Position numbers and translations under genes: made by a program. A DNA stretch of 64,000 nt from Endozoicomonas sp965208385. Its GTDB lineage: Bacteria; Pseudomonadota; Gammaproteobacteria; Pseudomonadales; Endozoicomonadaceae. The DNA is taken from the NCBI GenBank assembly GCA_965208385.1, contig CBDBOO010000050.1, positions 104,775-168,774 on the forward strand, in the 5' to 3' direction. Positions 17,280 to 28,252 of the stretch are shown piece by piece. How positions within the stretch are numbered: position 1 is the stretch's first letter; each line of letters begins with the position of its first letter. The notes under the pieces are model-generated. The model had not been told where the DNA came from. It saw only the letters and a list, made by a program, of their open reading frames with translations, and made no database searches.

Positions 17280-18135
17280 GGGTAGTGGGTTAAACCTGTA
17301 GGTTCCGAAAAGTCAGCTATAATACGACAGTAGACGTATTGCTAGCGAGTTAAATATGACTTGTTCTTCAATAGTACGCTGTAGTACTTGTGACAGCCAA
17401 AACATCAAATACATCGGTGTTAGCGCCCATAATGTACCGCGCTACCTGTGTTGTAATATTGACTGCCATGTTAAAACGTTCATGCTCAAATATCGTTACA
17501 AAGCCTACGAGCCTGGAGTTAAGGAAAAAATCGTTGAGATGGCAATTAATGGCAGTGGCGTAAGGGATACAGGGAGGGTGTTGGGTATTAGTAAAACAAC
17601 TGTCATAAACACCTTAAAAAAAAAGAAAAAGGCTTAATCAAAGTTAATCCTAATATCCGCACAATGGAGCTTGGAGATGAGAGTAATATACATCTAGAGC
17701 CTGCCTGCGAAGAGGCAGAGCTTGATGAGCAATGGTCATTTGTTAATAGTAAATTTAACCAGCGCTGGCTTTGGCACGCAGTTGACCATACCACCAATAC
17801 GGTTCTTGCTTATGCCTTTGGAAAGCGAACTGACAAGGTATTTAAGACTCTAAAAGAGCTGCTCGCTCCATTTAATATAAAGAGATTTTATACTGATAAT
17901 TGGGGTGCATATGATCGGCATCTTAATCCAGCAGAGCATGTTGTAGGGAAAACAAATACACAAAAAATTGAGAGAAAAAACCTCAACTTCAGGACTAGAA
18001 TTAAGCGTTTAGCTCGTAAAACAATTTGCTTTTCAAAATCAGAGAAAATGCACGATATCGTGATTGGTCTTTTGATAAATAAATTGGAATTCGGGATTGA
18101 TATTCATGCAATTTGACAGGTTTAACCCACTACCC
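17280..18135 (+). mobile_element. IS1-family insertion sequence with perfect 20-bp inverted repeats
   Basis: The ends at 17280-17299 and 18116-18135 are perfect inverted copies (GGGTAGTGGGTTAAACCTGT). The 856-bp element holds two overlapping-frame genes of InsA/InsB type. The flanks (CACATCTCCT on the left and TATATTTTTG on the right) share no target duplication, and both are inside truncated genes. This is the pattern left by an IS-mediated adjacent deletion or by recombination between two copies. Confidence 0.9.
17356..18116 (+). CDS. IS1-family transposase InsAB' (programmed -1 frameshift)
   Basis: The first frame (17356-17637, 93 codons) is InsA-like: zinc-finger cysteines (CSTCDSQN... 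CCNIDC) and a helix-turn-helix (GSGVRDTGRVLGISKTTVIN). The second frame (to 18116) is InsB-like, with the DDE-type catalytic core (HAVDHTTNTVLAYAFGKRTD, FYTDNWGAYDRH). The frames meet at a run of nine A (17616-17624) where a -1 slip gives a continuous fusion, as IS1 uses its A6C slippery site. Both halves lack stops up to the slip region, so the transposase may be active. Confidence 0.88.
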
Positions 18136-18498
18136 TATATTTTTGGAAAAACCGTCGATGAAATCGTCGATTTACAGGATCAGGGTTATGATCCGGCAAG
18201 TTACTATGAAAACAATCCTGTTTTAAAACGGGCAATTGATGCTCTTTCCGATGGTTCTTTCTGTCCGCATAATCCTCGACTGCTGAAACCTGTTGCTGAC
18301 GACCTGATTCATAGGGATCAGTTTATGGCTCTGGCTGATTTCGACAGTTACCGGGCAGCTCAAAGGAAAATATCGGAAGACCTTAGAAAACCACAAATCT
18401 GGTGGAAAAAGTCTGTTCTAAATACAGCCAGACTTGGCCGGTTCTCTTCAGATCGTTCAATCAGGGATTATGCTGAAAAGGTATGGGACCAAAAGTGA
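18136..18498 (+). pseudogene. Glycogen/maltodextrin phosphorylase, C-terminal fragment
   Basis: About 120 residues (YIFGKTVDEIVDLQDQGYDP through RSIRDYAEKVWDQK) match the C-terminus of glycogen phosphorylase, including the end motif (ARLGRFSSDRSIRDYAEKVW). A whole enzyme has about 800-830 residues, so roughly 85% is missing. The fragment begins exactly at the IS1 right end. Without the N-terminal and PLP-binding parts it cannot be active. A terminator follows 15 bp after the stop. Confidence 0.88.
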
Positions 18499-18512
18499 AC
18501 ATAACGCGGTAA

Positions 18513-18545
18513 TAAAAAAGGTGGCATTAAGCCACCTTTTTTATC
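18513..18545. terminator. Bidirectional rho-independent terminator
   Basis: A symmetric AAAAAAGGTGGC / GCCACCTTTTTT hairpin lies between the convergent glycogen phosphorylase fragment (plus strand) and the DUF1329 gene (minus strand) and can stop transcription from both sides. Confidence 0.88.
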
Positions 18546-18587
18546 AACTTCAGCTTATATCAACTTTTTATCAACTTCAGCGGCCTT

Positions 18588-19952
18588 TTATTTCCCTGCT
18601 CTTCTCAGCGCAGAAGGTTTAAAGGTTCTTCGTGTTGGTGAGAATGCATAATTGATAGACTTCTTCTCTTCGTTAGTCATGTTCATGGCAATGTAGCGAC
18701 CAGACAGCACATCATAGAGTGTTTCTACTGCTATATTGGTCACTTTCTTCGCGCTTTGATACGTCAGATGACCTTCAGCTACACGCCAGAGTTCACCACG
18801 GCCATCAAAGTGATCCGCCAGAACCGCCTGCCAGGAGTCCTCATCAATATAGAGAACACGCTTGCCGTAAACATGACGGGAAGTATCTTTCAACGTTGCC
18901 TCAACAACCCAGACCCGATGCAGCTCATAACGGGTATAATCCTGATTGATATGCCCTTTGGTCAGTATATCTTTATACGCCAGATCCTTTGATGTCAGCG
19001 CATAAGAGTTGTAAGGAACGTACATCTCTTTTTTGCCAACCAGTTTCCAGTTATAACGATCCGGCGCACCATTAAACAGATCAACGTTATCAGTGGCACG
19101 GGTGCCTTCCGCTGCAAAGCCAGGACCGTCATAAGCAACCGTAGGAGCTCGTCTCACACGTCTCTGGCCCGCATTATAACTCCATGCACGACGCGCCTCT
19201 TTTACCTGATCCATAGTCTCATGAACCAGTAAGACATTACCTGTCAACCTTGCAGGGGCAACCGCTTTGCGCATGAAGTAAAACAAAATATTGTCGTCTT
19301 TTTTTGCATCAAAACCTTCTGCCAGACCATAGGGAGAGACCCAGTTATCATAAAGACGAACCGGAGAGAAACTTCCGTTTGCCTGTACTACAGCCTGTGT
19401 CGTATAAGACTCATAGGCACCCCCTTTATTTCGGGTAGTATGATTCCAGACTGCCTCCAGACCATTTGCCGGAATGGGAAATGGCAGGGTTTGATCGTAG
19501 TTTTGAACGCCATTACCGCCTTCTGCCAGAACTGCAGTAGTCGCATTGGCTTTTGCCTTTTCATAAACCCACTGCTCAGAGGTAACCGGGCGATGCGTTT
19601 TATAGACTGGCAATTTATAAGTATCCGGATACAGGGTCAGCATTCTCTGTATACCGGGTGTCAGCTTATCCTTGTATTGACCCATATTACTGGCAGTAAT
19701 TACAAACAATGGCTTTTCATCCGCGTAGGGATTGGTCATAAAACCATTGGAATCTTCCGTTATTACTTCCTGACCATCCCATGCAGGAATGGTACCAGCA
19801 GTGTTTCCTGCTTTTTCTGCCCCGACCGGTGTCAGAGATTTACCCAGTTCGGCAGCTTCCGAAGCAGATACTTTAGCCAGTGTCAGTGTAGAAAACATGG
19901 CAAGAGCGAATGTTGCGCCAACGACAGCAGCGACTTTTGTTGTTCTTATCAT
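18588..19952 (-). CDS. DUF1329 family exported protein
   Basis: The 454-residue protein has a Sec signal peptide (VAAVVGATFALAMFSTLTLA, cleavage about residue 26) and then the DUF1329 region. Family marks include AGTIPAWDGQ, the aromatic-rich PFPIPANGLEAVWNHTTRNK and the C-terminal DGRGELWRVAEGHLTYQ. DUF1329 proteins structurally resemble lipoprotein-carrier folds (LolB/LolA-like). They are encoded next to DUF1302 outer-membrane proteins and often to RND-type transporters. Here it lies 13 bp downstream of the DUF1302 gene, so the two are an operon. Transport of hydrophobic compounds or lipids to the outer membrane is the likely role, by inference. Confidence 0.88.
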   Translation of the reverse strand: MIRTTKVAAVVGATFALAMFSTLTLAKVSASEAAELGKSLTPVGAEKAGNTAGTIPAWDGQEVITEDSNGFMTNPYADEKPLFVITASNMGQYKDKLTPGIQRMLTLYPDTYKLPVYKTHRPVTSEQWVYEKAKANATTAVLAEGGNGVQNYDQTLPFPIPANGLEAVWNHTTRNKGGAYESYTTQAVVQANGSFSPVRLYDNWVSPYGLAEGFDAKKDDNILFYFMRKAVAPARLTGNVLLVHETMDQVKEARRAWSYNAGQRRVRRAPTVAYDGPGFAAEGTRATDNVDLFNGAPDRYNWKLVGKKEMYVPYNSYALTSKDLAYKDILTKGHINQDYTRYELHRVWVVEATLKDTSRHVYGKRVLYIDEDSWQAVLADHFDGRGELWRVAEGHLTYQSAKKVTNIAVETLYDVLSGRYIAMNMTNEEKKSINYAFSPTRRTFKPSALRRAGK

Positions 19953-19965
19953 TATTCTTCCCTCT

Positions 19966-21708
19966 TTAGAAGCTCACACCCAGACTGAATGATGCAAAAT
20001 CCCGGTCTTTACCTGTATTGTAATCACCACCCCAGAAGGAGGTGTAAGAAATACCGGCTGTATAGGTATTTAGGTAGTCAGCACTCAGCCCCATATTGAC
20101 AGATTGACGCCCCTCAACAAACATACCGTTCGCTGAATACCCATCAACATCATGGGAAAAGGCTATCTTGGGTGTCATGTTCACGCCGGCAAACACATTA
20201 CTATAAGACAGTGCGGCCAACATCCTGTATCCCCAGGCGTTCTCCGTCACTGTTCCTTCATTATCATCCGCAGTGGGATTACCAAAAACAGGCGAGCGTC
20301 CATACAATTTACCGTTCTTGTCAAGATCACCGGTTTTAGAGTAGCCCACCTCACCCAGCATGGTTAAGCGACTGGCTCCCAGCACCTGATCAAAAAACTT
20401 GACCATGGTCATTTGAGCCTGAGTTACAGGCAGTTCATCATATCCGTGATTTGTCTGATTCAGAAAAGCGCCGCCACCGGCCAGACCAAGGGACTTGAAC
20501 AGCAGATTGGTTGTATTTTCCTGAACTGGCTGATTTGGGCGATAACTCAACTCACCCGATACCGAGATATCTCCCAGACTGGTATTGAAACTGAGACCAT
20601 ACAGGTCTACACCTTCCGGATACTCAATAAAATAGCTGGCACTGGCAAAATCGGGCAGCACTACCGGAGCCGGTACTACAGGAGGCAGAAAAATCTGAGG
20701 CGGCGCAGCTGAGCCATTAACCGACAGAATTGGAGTACGGTTATGATATTTCATATAGTACAGGCCAAATTCTGTTTCATTCAGGTCTGCTGCAAAATAG
20801 CGGGCAGCTATACCATACTGTCCTTTATCTTCAGGCTTTTGATCACCAACCCGTTTCAGATAAGCTCCAGCAGCAATAGCCGTTGTTTCATTCAGCACAG
20901 CGCCGGATGCTGTGATTTTGTCACAACCTTCCGCGGTTAATACATCAGCTCCAGAGAAAAAAGTTCCACAACCATCAACCACTGTCTCCTGCCAGGTTAA
21001 CTGGTAAAAGGCTTCCAGCGTAAGGTTCTCTGTGGCTCCAATGTTCGCGTAAATCATATTGACTGGCAGCAGACCTTCCTTGACTTCAGCACCGGGTCGA
21101 CGGAATGCATTGACATCTACCGGGTTAATACTGTTAACGCCCCCCTGGATAAAGGTACTTTCCCCCCAACTGACCACCTGCTTACCCAGGCGAAGATCAA
21201 GCGGGGCGTCTCCTATATCAAAACTGCCGTAAATGTAAGCATCAAGTAATGCTACGCCGGAAAATTTCTGAAGATCATCAAAGCTACTGTCGTCCAGTTT
21301 CTGGCCAGAAGCACTGTAACCTGTCGGCAGATGCCCCCTCTCTACATCCTGGTCCTGTAATCGTCGGTCATACCAGTATTTCCCGCGCATAAAGGCACCA
21401 TAATTGCCTTTTGACAAAGAAAGATCATGAACGCCTTTCACGATTTCAGAAAATGTCTGTCCCTTTTTAAAATTGAGTTTACCGTCATCCGTTGTGGTGC
21501 TTAATCCAGATCCACCATTACCGCCGGCTACCAGCTCCGACTTAGGGTCTTCCATTGACCAACTGGCACCCATGGAAATATTTGAATTGAAGCTGCCTTC
21601 CAGGTCGCCACTAGAGAATTCTACAGAAAATGCAGAACCTGACAGCAGTAATGAAATAGCAGCAGCAAGGGGTTTAACGTACCCTTTTTCTTTGATTTTT
21701 TTGTCCAT
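19966..21708 (-). CDS. DUF1302 family outer-membrane protein
   Basis: The 580-residue protein has a signal peptide (LAAAISLLLSGSAFSVEF) and a beta-rich body ending in an aromatic residue (DFASFSLGVSF), as for a beta-barrel. Family marks include LRLGKQVVSWGESTFIQGGV (about 185-205) and GVNSINPVDVNAFRRPGAEV. DUF1302 proteins are paired with DUF1329 proteins, as here. Members have been linked to surface export or uptake of hydrophobic substrates, but the substrate is unknown. The divergence to the AraC-type gene is tail-to-head on the same strand (regulator upstream). Confidence 0.88.
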   Translation of the reverse strand: MDKKIKEKGYVKPLAAAISLLLSGSAFSVEFSSGDLEGSFNSNISMGASWSMEDPKSELVAGGNGGSGLSTTTDDGKLNFKKGQTFSEIVKGVHDLSLSKGNYGAFMRGKYWYDRRLQDQDVERGHLPTGYSASGQKLDDSSFDDLQKFSGVALLDAYIYGSFDIGDAPLDLRLGKQVVSWGESTFIQGGVNSINPVDVNAFRRPGAEVKEGLLPVNMIYANIGATENLTLEAFYQLTWQETVVDGCGTFFSGADVLTAEGCDKITASGAVLNETTAIAAGAYLKRVGDQKPEDKGQYGIAARYFAADLNETEFGLYYMKYHNRTPILSVNGSAAPPQIFLPPVVPAPVVLPDFASASYFIEYPEGVDLYGLSFNTSLGDISVSGELSYRPNQPVQENTTNLLFKSLGLAGGGAFLNQTNHGYDELPVTQAQMTMVKFFDQVLGASRLTMLGEVGYSKTGDLDKNGKLYGRSPVFGNPTADDNEGTVTENAWGYRMLAALSYSNVFAGVNMTPKIAFSHDVDGYSANGMFVEGRQSVNMGLSADYLNTYTAGISYTSFWGGDYNTGKDRDFASFSLGVSF

Positions 21709-21982
21709 ATTCCTTGCTCGTGTTTTTAATTATTGTTGGCATGGATGTGTTCTGTCTCAGTGAAAAACTCCTGAGATAAAGAAGCTCAGTTTCAGTAATT
21801 GTTGAAACAGGGCTGCTTTTAGATGAGCTAAATTATTGAGACATACTTCGAACATATTTTCTGTATTCTTTTATTAAGGGGTAGCTTCTTAGTGGCTACC
21901 TTCTGCAATTGTATGCCGATGATTGCAATCAAGGTTATACAAATAAGGTCAATGAGTTGACCGATTGGGACAAAAATGTATA
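21709..21982. promoter_or_regulatory. Spacer upstream of the DUF1302/DUF1329 pair
   Basis: This 274-bp AT-rich spacer separates the AraC-type regulator from the DUF1302 gene on the same strand and should hold the promoter of the pair. I found no confident -10/-35 boxes or repeated operator. Confidence 0.35.
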
Positions 21983-23005
21983 TCAGGCAGATTTACGACG
22001 ATAGATTCCAGGGGTAACACCCGTCCATCGCTTAAAGGTCCTGACAAAACTACTGGTATCTGCAAATCCAAGCTGCATTGCAATTTCTATCTGACTGACA
22101 TCTTTACAAGCCAGAAGATTACAGGCCATTTCTTCTCGAATTTCATCCAGAATAGCCTGAAAACCCAGACTATTCTCCGCCAGTCGGCGACTCAGACTCC
22201 GTTCACTCATATTCATGGTTGCAGCAACGACTTGTCGATTAACACCTCCGAACGACAGTTGCTTTGCAATGGTTTGACGAACTCGTTCTTCTATATTTTC
22301 TTTCTCCATTTTTACCACATACTCTACCAGCATTTTTTCACACCACCGTGCCATCTCCGGATTTGCTGTTGGCAATGGTGTATCCAGTTGCTTCTGATCA
22401 ATCAGAATACTGTACTCATTACAGTCAAACTCTACCGGACAACCCAGTACCTGCTCATAAATCACCCCACTGTCAGGCCTTGCCCTCATCATTCGAACGC
22501 CAATATAGAAACCGCCTATTTCTACAAACAATCGATGGGCATTACCAATAAGGAACGCAATGAAAGCATCTATTGATTCTTTAACCATTGAGCGAGGATG
22601 AGCAGGGGCGAAGAGCAATCGTGGTGAATCACAATCCAACTCCAGCGACAGGGTAACCGAGGTCGAAGCTACTTCCGAGAAACGGATAAAACAATCCAGC
22701 ATATCCCTGGGTGTGGCAGAAACCTGTAGAGCAACATCGAGGGAATAAAGTATAGACTGTGTCGTATACTGAGGCAGGCGAAGGCCAATAGCTGGATCAC
22801 CTGTCGCTGTTACGGCCAGTTTCCATAAATGGTTAGTTTTAGCCACAGTCACCCGGGCTCCGTACTGCCCCAGAGTCTCGCTGTCTATGCCAGCTTCATT
22901 CAGCAGCGGTTTCGGGTCAACGTTATAGGAGCGTATTGTTCTGGCAATAGCCAGCGCCCAGCTGGTGAGAACTGTGGGTTCTGTTGATTTTAGATCCAAC
23001 ACCAT
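21983..23005 (-). CDS. AraC family transcriptional regulator
   Basis: The 340-residue protein has the N-terminal ligand-binding domain of the OruR/ArgR-like AraC subgroup (about 25-210, starting ALAIARTIRSYNVDPKPLLN). It ends in a typical AraC/XylS double helix-turn-helix (about 240-336), with MNMSERSLSRRLAENSLGF and IAMQLGFADTSSFVRTFKRW. A GAGG ribosome binding site precedes the ATG. It lies directly upstream of the DUF1302/DUF1329 pair on the same strand and is the natural candidate to control it. This subgroup often responds to fatty acids, sterols or aromatic compounds. Confidence 0.9.
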   Translation of the reverse strand: MVLDLKSTEPTVLTSWALAIARTIRSYNVDPKPLLNEAGIDSETLGQYGARVTVAKTNHLWKLAVTATGDPAIGLRLPQYTTQSILYSLDVALQVSATPRDMLDCFIRFSEVASTSVTLSLELDCDSPRLLFAPAHPRSMVKESIDAFIAFLIGNAHRLFVEIGGFYIGVRMMRARPDSGVIYEQVLGCPVEFDCNEYSILIDQKQLDTPLPTANPEMARWCEKMLVEYVVKMEKENIEERVRQTIAKQLSFGGVNRQVVAATMNMSERSLSRRLAENSLGFQAILDEIREEMACNLLACKDVSQIEIAMQLGFADTSSFVRTFKRWTGVTPGIYRRKSA

Positions 23006-23159
23006 AAAACCTCGCCTGTTATATTTTTATTGCGAGCGTGTTATCAGTACGGTGAATATTCACTATTCCCGTTCTGTATTGAACAATATCACCATACCAC
23101 TTTAAATAGCTGGCTGTGAATTTCTAGCGTGAATCAATATACGGCAGCGGTTAAATAAT

Positions 23160-23346
23160 ATGCATTTTCAGGATACAGTCCATCCATGGACATGCCCTGA
23201 AAAATTGCTCCACGGTAACTGCTCCTGCGTTACTCTAACTCCTGCCTCCATGCAGTCGTGCAGTCGTTTTCAGGATACAGTCCATCCATGGACATGCCCT
23301 GAAAAATTGCTCCATGCATTTTCAGGATACAGTCCATCCATGGACA
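23160..23346. repeat. Three copies of a hairpin-forming repeat after tuf
   Basis: A unit of about 47-53 bp occurs at 23161-23212 and 23267-23313, with a partial copy at 23315-23346. Each unit has outer arms TTTTCAGG / CCTGAAAA and an inner palindrome GTCCAT-CC-ATGGAC, so it can fold as a double-stem hairpin. Spacing is irregular (a 54-bp unique stretch separates the first two). It resembles extragenic palindromic (REP-like) elements. It lies immediately beyond the tuf terminator. Confidence 0.8.
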
Positions 23347-23378
23347 TAAAAAAACCCGGACATATGTCCGGGTTTTTT
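23347..23378 (-). terminator. Rho-independent terminator of the str operon
   Basis: A perfect self-complementary AAAAAACCCGGACAT / ATGTCCGGGTTTTTT hairpin lies 28 bp after the tuf stop and will terminate in either direction. Confidence 0.92.
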
Positions 23379-23405
23379 GTAGTGCGGATCTTCGTTAATC
23401 AGAGA

Positions 23406-24599
23406 TTAAGCGATGATCTTGGCAACAACACCAGCACCTACAGTACGGCCACCTTCACGGATAGCAAAACGCAGACCGTCTTCCATCGCTACAGGAGCGA
23501 TCAGGGTAGCAACAAAGTTGATGTTGTCACCAGGCATTACCATTTCAACGCCTTCAGCCAGTTCTACAGCACCGGTTACGTCAGTTGTACGGAAGTAGAA
23601 CTGAGGACGGTAGCCCTTGAAGAATGGAGTGTGACGACCACCTTCTTCTTTGGACAGGATGTATACTTCGGCTTCGAAAGTCGTGTGAGGTGTTACAGTT
23701 CCTGGCTTAACCAGACACTGTCCACGCTCAACGTCTTCACGCTTGGTACCACGCAGCAGTGCACCAATGTTCTCACCGGCACGACCTTCGTCGAGCAGCT
23801 TACGGAACATTTCTACGCCAGTAACGGTAGTTTTGGTGGTTTCCTTGATACCGATGATTTCGATTTCTTCACCAACGTTAACGATACCACGCTCAACACG
23901 ACCGGTAACAACCGTGCCACGTCCAGCGATGGAGAATACGTCCTCGATAGGCATCAGGAACGGCTGATCGATAGCACGTTCTGGCTGAGGAATATACTCG
24001 TCCAGGGTTTCAACCAGCTTCTTAACAGCGGTAGTACCCATTTCGTTGTCGTCTTTACCTTCCAGAGCCATCAGGGCAGAACCGATGATGATTGGAGTGT
24101 CGTCGCCTGGGAACTCATAGGTGTCCAGAAGCTCACGAATTTCCATCTCAACCAGTTCCAGCAGCTCTTCGTCGTCTACCATATCAGCCTTGTTCATGAA
24201 GACTACGATGTATGGTACACCAACCTGACGAGACAACAGGATGTGTTCACGTGTTTGAGGCATGGGGCCGTCAGCTGCGGAACATACCAGAATAGCGCCG
24301 TCCATCTGAGCAGCACCAGTGATCATGTTCTTAACGTAGTCAGCGTGACCTGGGCAATCAACGTGCGCATAGTGACGAGCCGGAGAATCATACTCTACGT
24401 GAGCGGTAGAGATGGTGATACCACGCTCACGCTCTTCAGGAGCATTATCGATCTGGGAGAAGTCTTTAATTTCACCACCCCAGGTTTCAGCACATACACG
24501 AGTCAGTGCTGCAGTCAGAGTAGTTTTACCGTGGTCAACGTGACCGATGGTGCCGACGTTTACGTGCGGCTTATTACGTTGAAATTTTTCCTTAGCCAT
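23406..24599 (-). CDS. tuf: Translation elongation factor Tu
   Basis: The 397-residue GTPase delivers aminoacyl-tRNA to the ribosome. G1 GHVDHGKTT is near residue 19, G2 GITI near 60, G3 DCPGHAD near 81, and G4 NKAD near 136; domains II and III follow to VVAKIIA. The start used is MAKEKFQRNKPHVNVGTIGH at 24599, not the upstream in-frame ATG at 24620. The former has the ribosome binding site (TAAGG) and the conserved N-terminus. It is the last gene of the str operon. In many gammaproteobacteria rpsJ follows directly, but here a 7.5-kb block intervenes. Confidence 0.98.
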   Translation of the reverse strand: MAKEKFQRNKPHVNVGTIGHVDHGKTTLTAALTRVCAETWGGEIKDFSQIDNAPEERERGITISTAHVEYDSPARHYAHVDCPGHADYVKNMITGAAQMDGAILVCSAADGPMPQTREHILLSRQVGVPYIVVFMNKADMVDDEELLELVEMEIRELLDTYEFPGDDTPIIIGSALMALEGKDDNEMGTTAVKKLVETLDEYIPQPERAIDQPFLMPIEDVFSIAGRGTVVTGRVERGIVNVGEEIEIIGIKETTKTTVTGVEMFRKLLDEGRAGENIGALLRGTKREDVERGQCLVKPGTVTPHTTFEAEVYILSKEEGGRHTPFFKGYRPQFYFRTTDVTGAVELAEGVEMVMPGDNINFVATLIAPVAMEDGLRFAIREGGRTVGAGVVAKIIA

Positions 24600-24651
24600 T
24601 TCTCTTAACCTTAATATCAATAGTTCGGGGGTAGCAATACTGTGCGCCGGA

Positions 24652-24679
24652 TTCTAACAGGCCTTTCGGCCTGTTAGAA
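24652..24679 (-). promoter_or_regulatory. Perfect hairpin in the fusA-tuf spacer
   Basis: TTCTAACAGGCC and GGCCTGTTAGAA form a 12-bp stem with a 4-nt loop, located 14 bp after the fusA stop. There is no T-tract, so it is more likely an mRNA stability/processing structure or partial attenuator than a terminator. Confidence 0.55.
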
Positions 24680-24692
24680 CTCGATTCTGGTA

Positions 24693-26795
<2,103 letters not shown>

Positions 26796-26813
26796 GGCTC
26801 AATCCTCTGATAC

Positions 26814-27284
26814 TTAGAAACGGTAGTGGGAGAACGCCTTGTTGGCTTCAGCCATACGATGAACGTCTTCACGCTTCTTAACAGCAGCACCTTTGCTTTC
26901 TGCTGCATCCAGCAACTCACCAGCCAGGCGGAGTTTCATGGACTTTTCGCCACGCTTGCGCGCTGCGTCTACCAACCAGCGCATAGCCAGGGCAGTACGA
27001 CGGGCAGGACGAACTTCTACTGGCACCTGATAAGTAGCACCACCTACACGGCGGGACTTAACTTCGACCATAGGAGCGATGGTTTCCAGCGCTTTTTCGA
27101 AAATCTCCAGAGGTTCTTTGTCAGAACGCTGCTGAACGGAATCCAGTGCACCATAAACGATGGTTTCAGCAACAGATTTCTTACCGCTGATCATCACGTG
27201 GTTGATGAACTTGGTCAGTGTTTTGTTACCAAACTTAGGATCTGGCAGTACTTCGCGCTTGGCGACTACGCGTCTTCTTGGCAT
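26814..27284 (-). CDS. rpsG: 30S ribosomal protein S7
   Basis: The 156-residue protein begins MPRRRVVAKREVLPDPKFGN and carries the signature DPKFGNKTLTKFINHVMISG. S7 nucleates assembly of the 30S head and in E. coli represses str-operon translation from the rpsL-rpsG spacer. Here that spacer is 172 bp and contains several short inverted repeats, consistent with such a target, though no structure was computed. Confidence 0.98.
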   Translation of the reverse strand: MPRRRVVAKREVLPDPKFGNKTLTKFINHVMISGKKSVAETIVYGALDSVQQRSDKEPLEIFEKALETIAPMVEVKSRRVGGATYQVPVEVRPARRTALAMRWLVDAARKRGEKSMKLRLAGELLDAAESKGAAVKKREDVHRMAEANKAFSHYRF

Positions 27285-27456
27285 GATAAGCCCTCTTTTC
27301 GGCCTTCAGGTAATCCGGAACGAATCCGGCCTTACTCTTATCAACCTACTGATAATTTTGATGCCCTTTATGGAGTTAAACTCCAGGCAATAAATCTTGC
27401 ACATTTGTACAAGCTGAAACACTGAACAGCCAGCCTTATTCAGCCAGCTCCTGAAA

Positions 27457-27831
27457 TCAGGACTTAGGTTTCTTGGTACCGTACTTGGAACGGCCCTGCT
27501 TACGGTCGTTAACACCCTGGGTGTCAAGGCTACCGCGAACAGTGTGATAACGAACACCTGGCAAATCTTTTACACGACCGCCACGGATCAGAACAACACT
27601 ATGCTCCTGCAGGTTGTGACCTTCACCACCAATGTAGGAAGTCACTTCGAAACCGTTGGTCAAACGCACACGACATACTTTACGCAGCGCAGAGTTAGGC
27701 TTCTTAGGGGTAGTGGTGTAAACACGGGTGCATACACCACGACGCTGTGGACAAGCCTGCAGCGCAGGTACGTCGCTTTTTGCGACCTTACGCTTACGGG
27801 GCTTGCGCACCAGCTGATTAATTGTTGCCAT
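27457..27831 (-). CDS. rpsL: 30S ribosomal protein S12
   Basis: The 124-residue protein begins MATINQLVRKPRKRKVAKSD and contains TPKKPNSALRKVCRVRLTNG, the S12 signature with the lysine (TPKKPN) at which streptomycin resistance changes arise. It has the wild-type lysine there and at KDLPGVRYH. It is first in the str operon, with a GGAG ribosome binding site. The rpoBC genes that usually lie upstream are not in this window; an IS lies about 380 bp upstream instead. Confidence 0.98.
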   Translation of the reverse strand: MATINQLVRKPRKRKVAKSDVPALQACPQRRGVCTRVYTTTPKKPNSALRKVCRVRLTNGFEVTSYIGGEGHNLQEHSVVLIRGGRVKDLPGVRYHTVRGSLDTQGVNDRKQGRSKYGTKKPKS

Positions 27832-27907
27832 TCAGCGAACTCCAATTGTTTCTAAGTTACGAATTCCCCATGTCAGAGGAGTGTCATGGAAGAATTCGAG
27901 CTTTATC

Positions 27908-27940
27908 TGTAAAGGCCGATTTAACCGGCCTTTACAGCCC
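27908..27940. terminator. Long perfect hairpin upstream of rpsL
   Basis: TGTAAAGGCCG / CGGCCTTTACA arms surround a 6-nt loop. It has the look of a terminator stem closing an operon upstream of rpsL but lacks a strong T-tract on either side. It may be the relic of a transcription unit now displaced. Confidence 0.45.
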
Positions 27941-27945
27941 TAATC

Positions 27946-28121
27946 ACTACGTAGTTCAAGGGCAAAATAAAGCGGGAAAATTTTACGGATACTACCAGCC
28001 TGCGTCAAGGACTATGACAACAGATACATTCAGGTTTTATGCTTATAGCCTGTACGACAGGGTAAATGCCATTCTCAACGGGCGATATGACGGCTTGATG
28101 ACTGCGGAAATGACTGATTGA
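27946..28121 (+). pseudogene. Possible coding remnant, unknown
   Basis: An open frame ends at 28121 with a protein-like tail (GYYQPASRTMTTDTFRFYAY then SLYDRVNAILNGRYDG). Upstream it runs through the rpsL-side hairpin, so no real start is seen. I do not recognise the product. It may be the 3' end of a gene lost when the neighbouring IS inserted, or chance. Confidence 0.25.
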
Positions 28122-28252
28122 CAAGTACTCAAGAGAAATTAGAACAAAAGTTCTTTTTTCACCGATTAATCCCGATACACCCGGTTTATAACATTCAAAC
28201 CCAGTATTTTCCAATCCTAAAATGAGCCTGAAAGAAGCATAAGCCAGTGCGC

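Noticed and set aside
23160..24608. 482-codon open frame on the plus strand, antisense to tuf
   Set aside because: It mirrors the codon bias of tuf on the other strand, has a low-complexity composition and starts inside the hairpin repeats. EF-Tu is certain on the minus strand.
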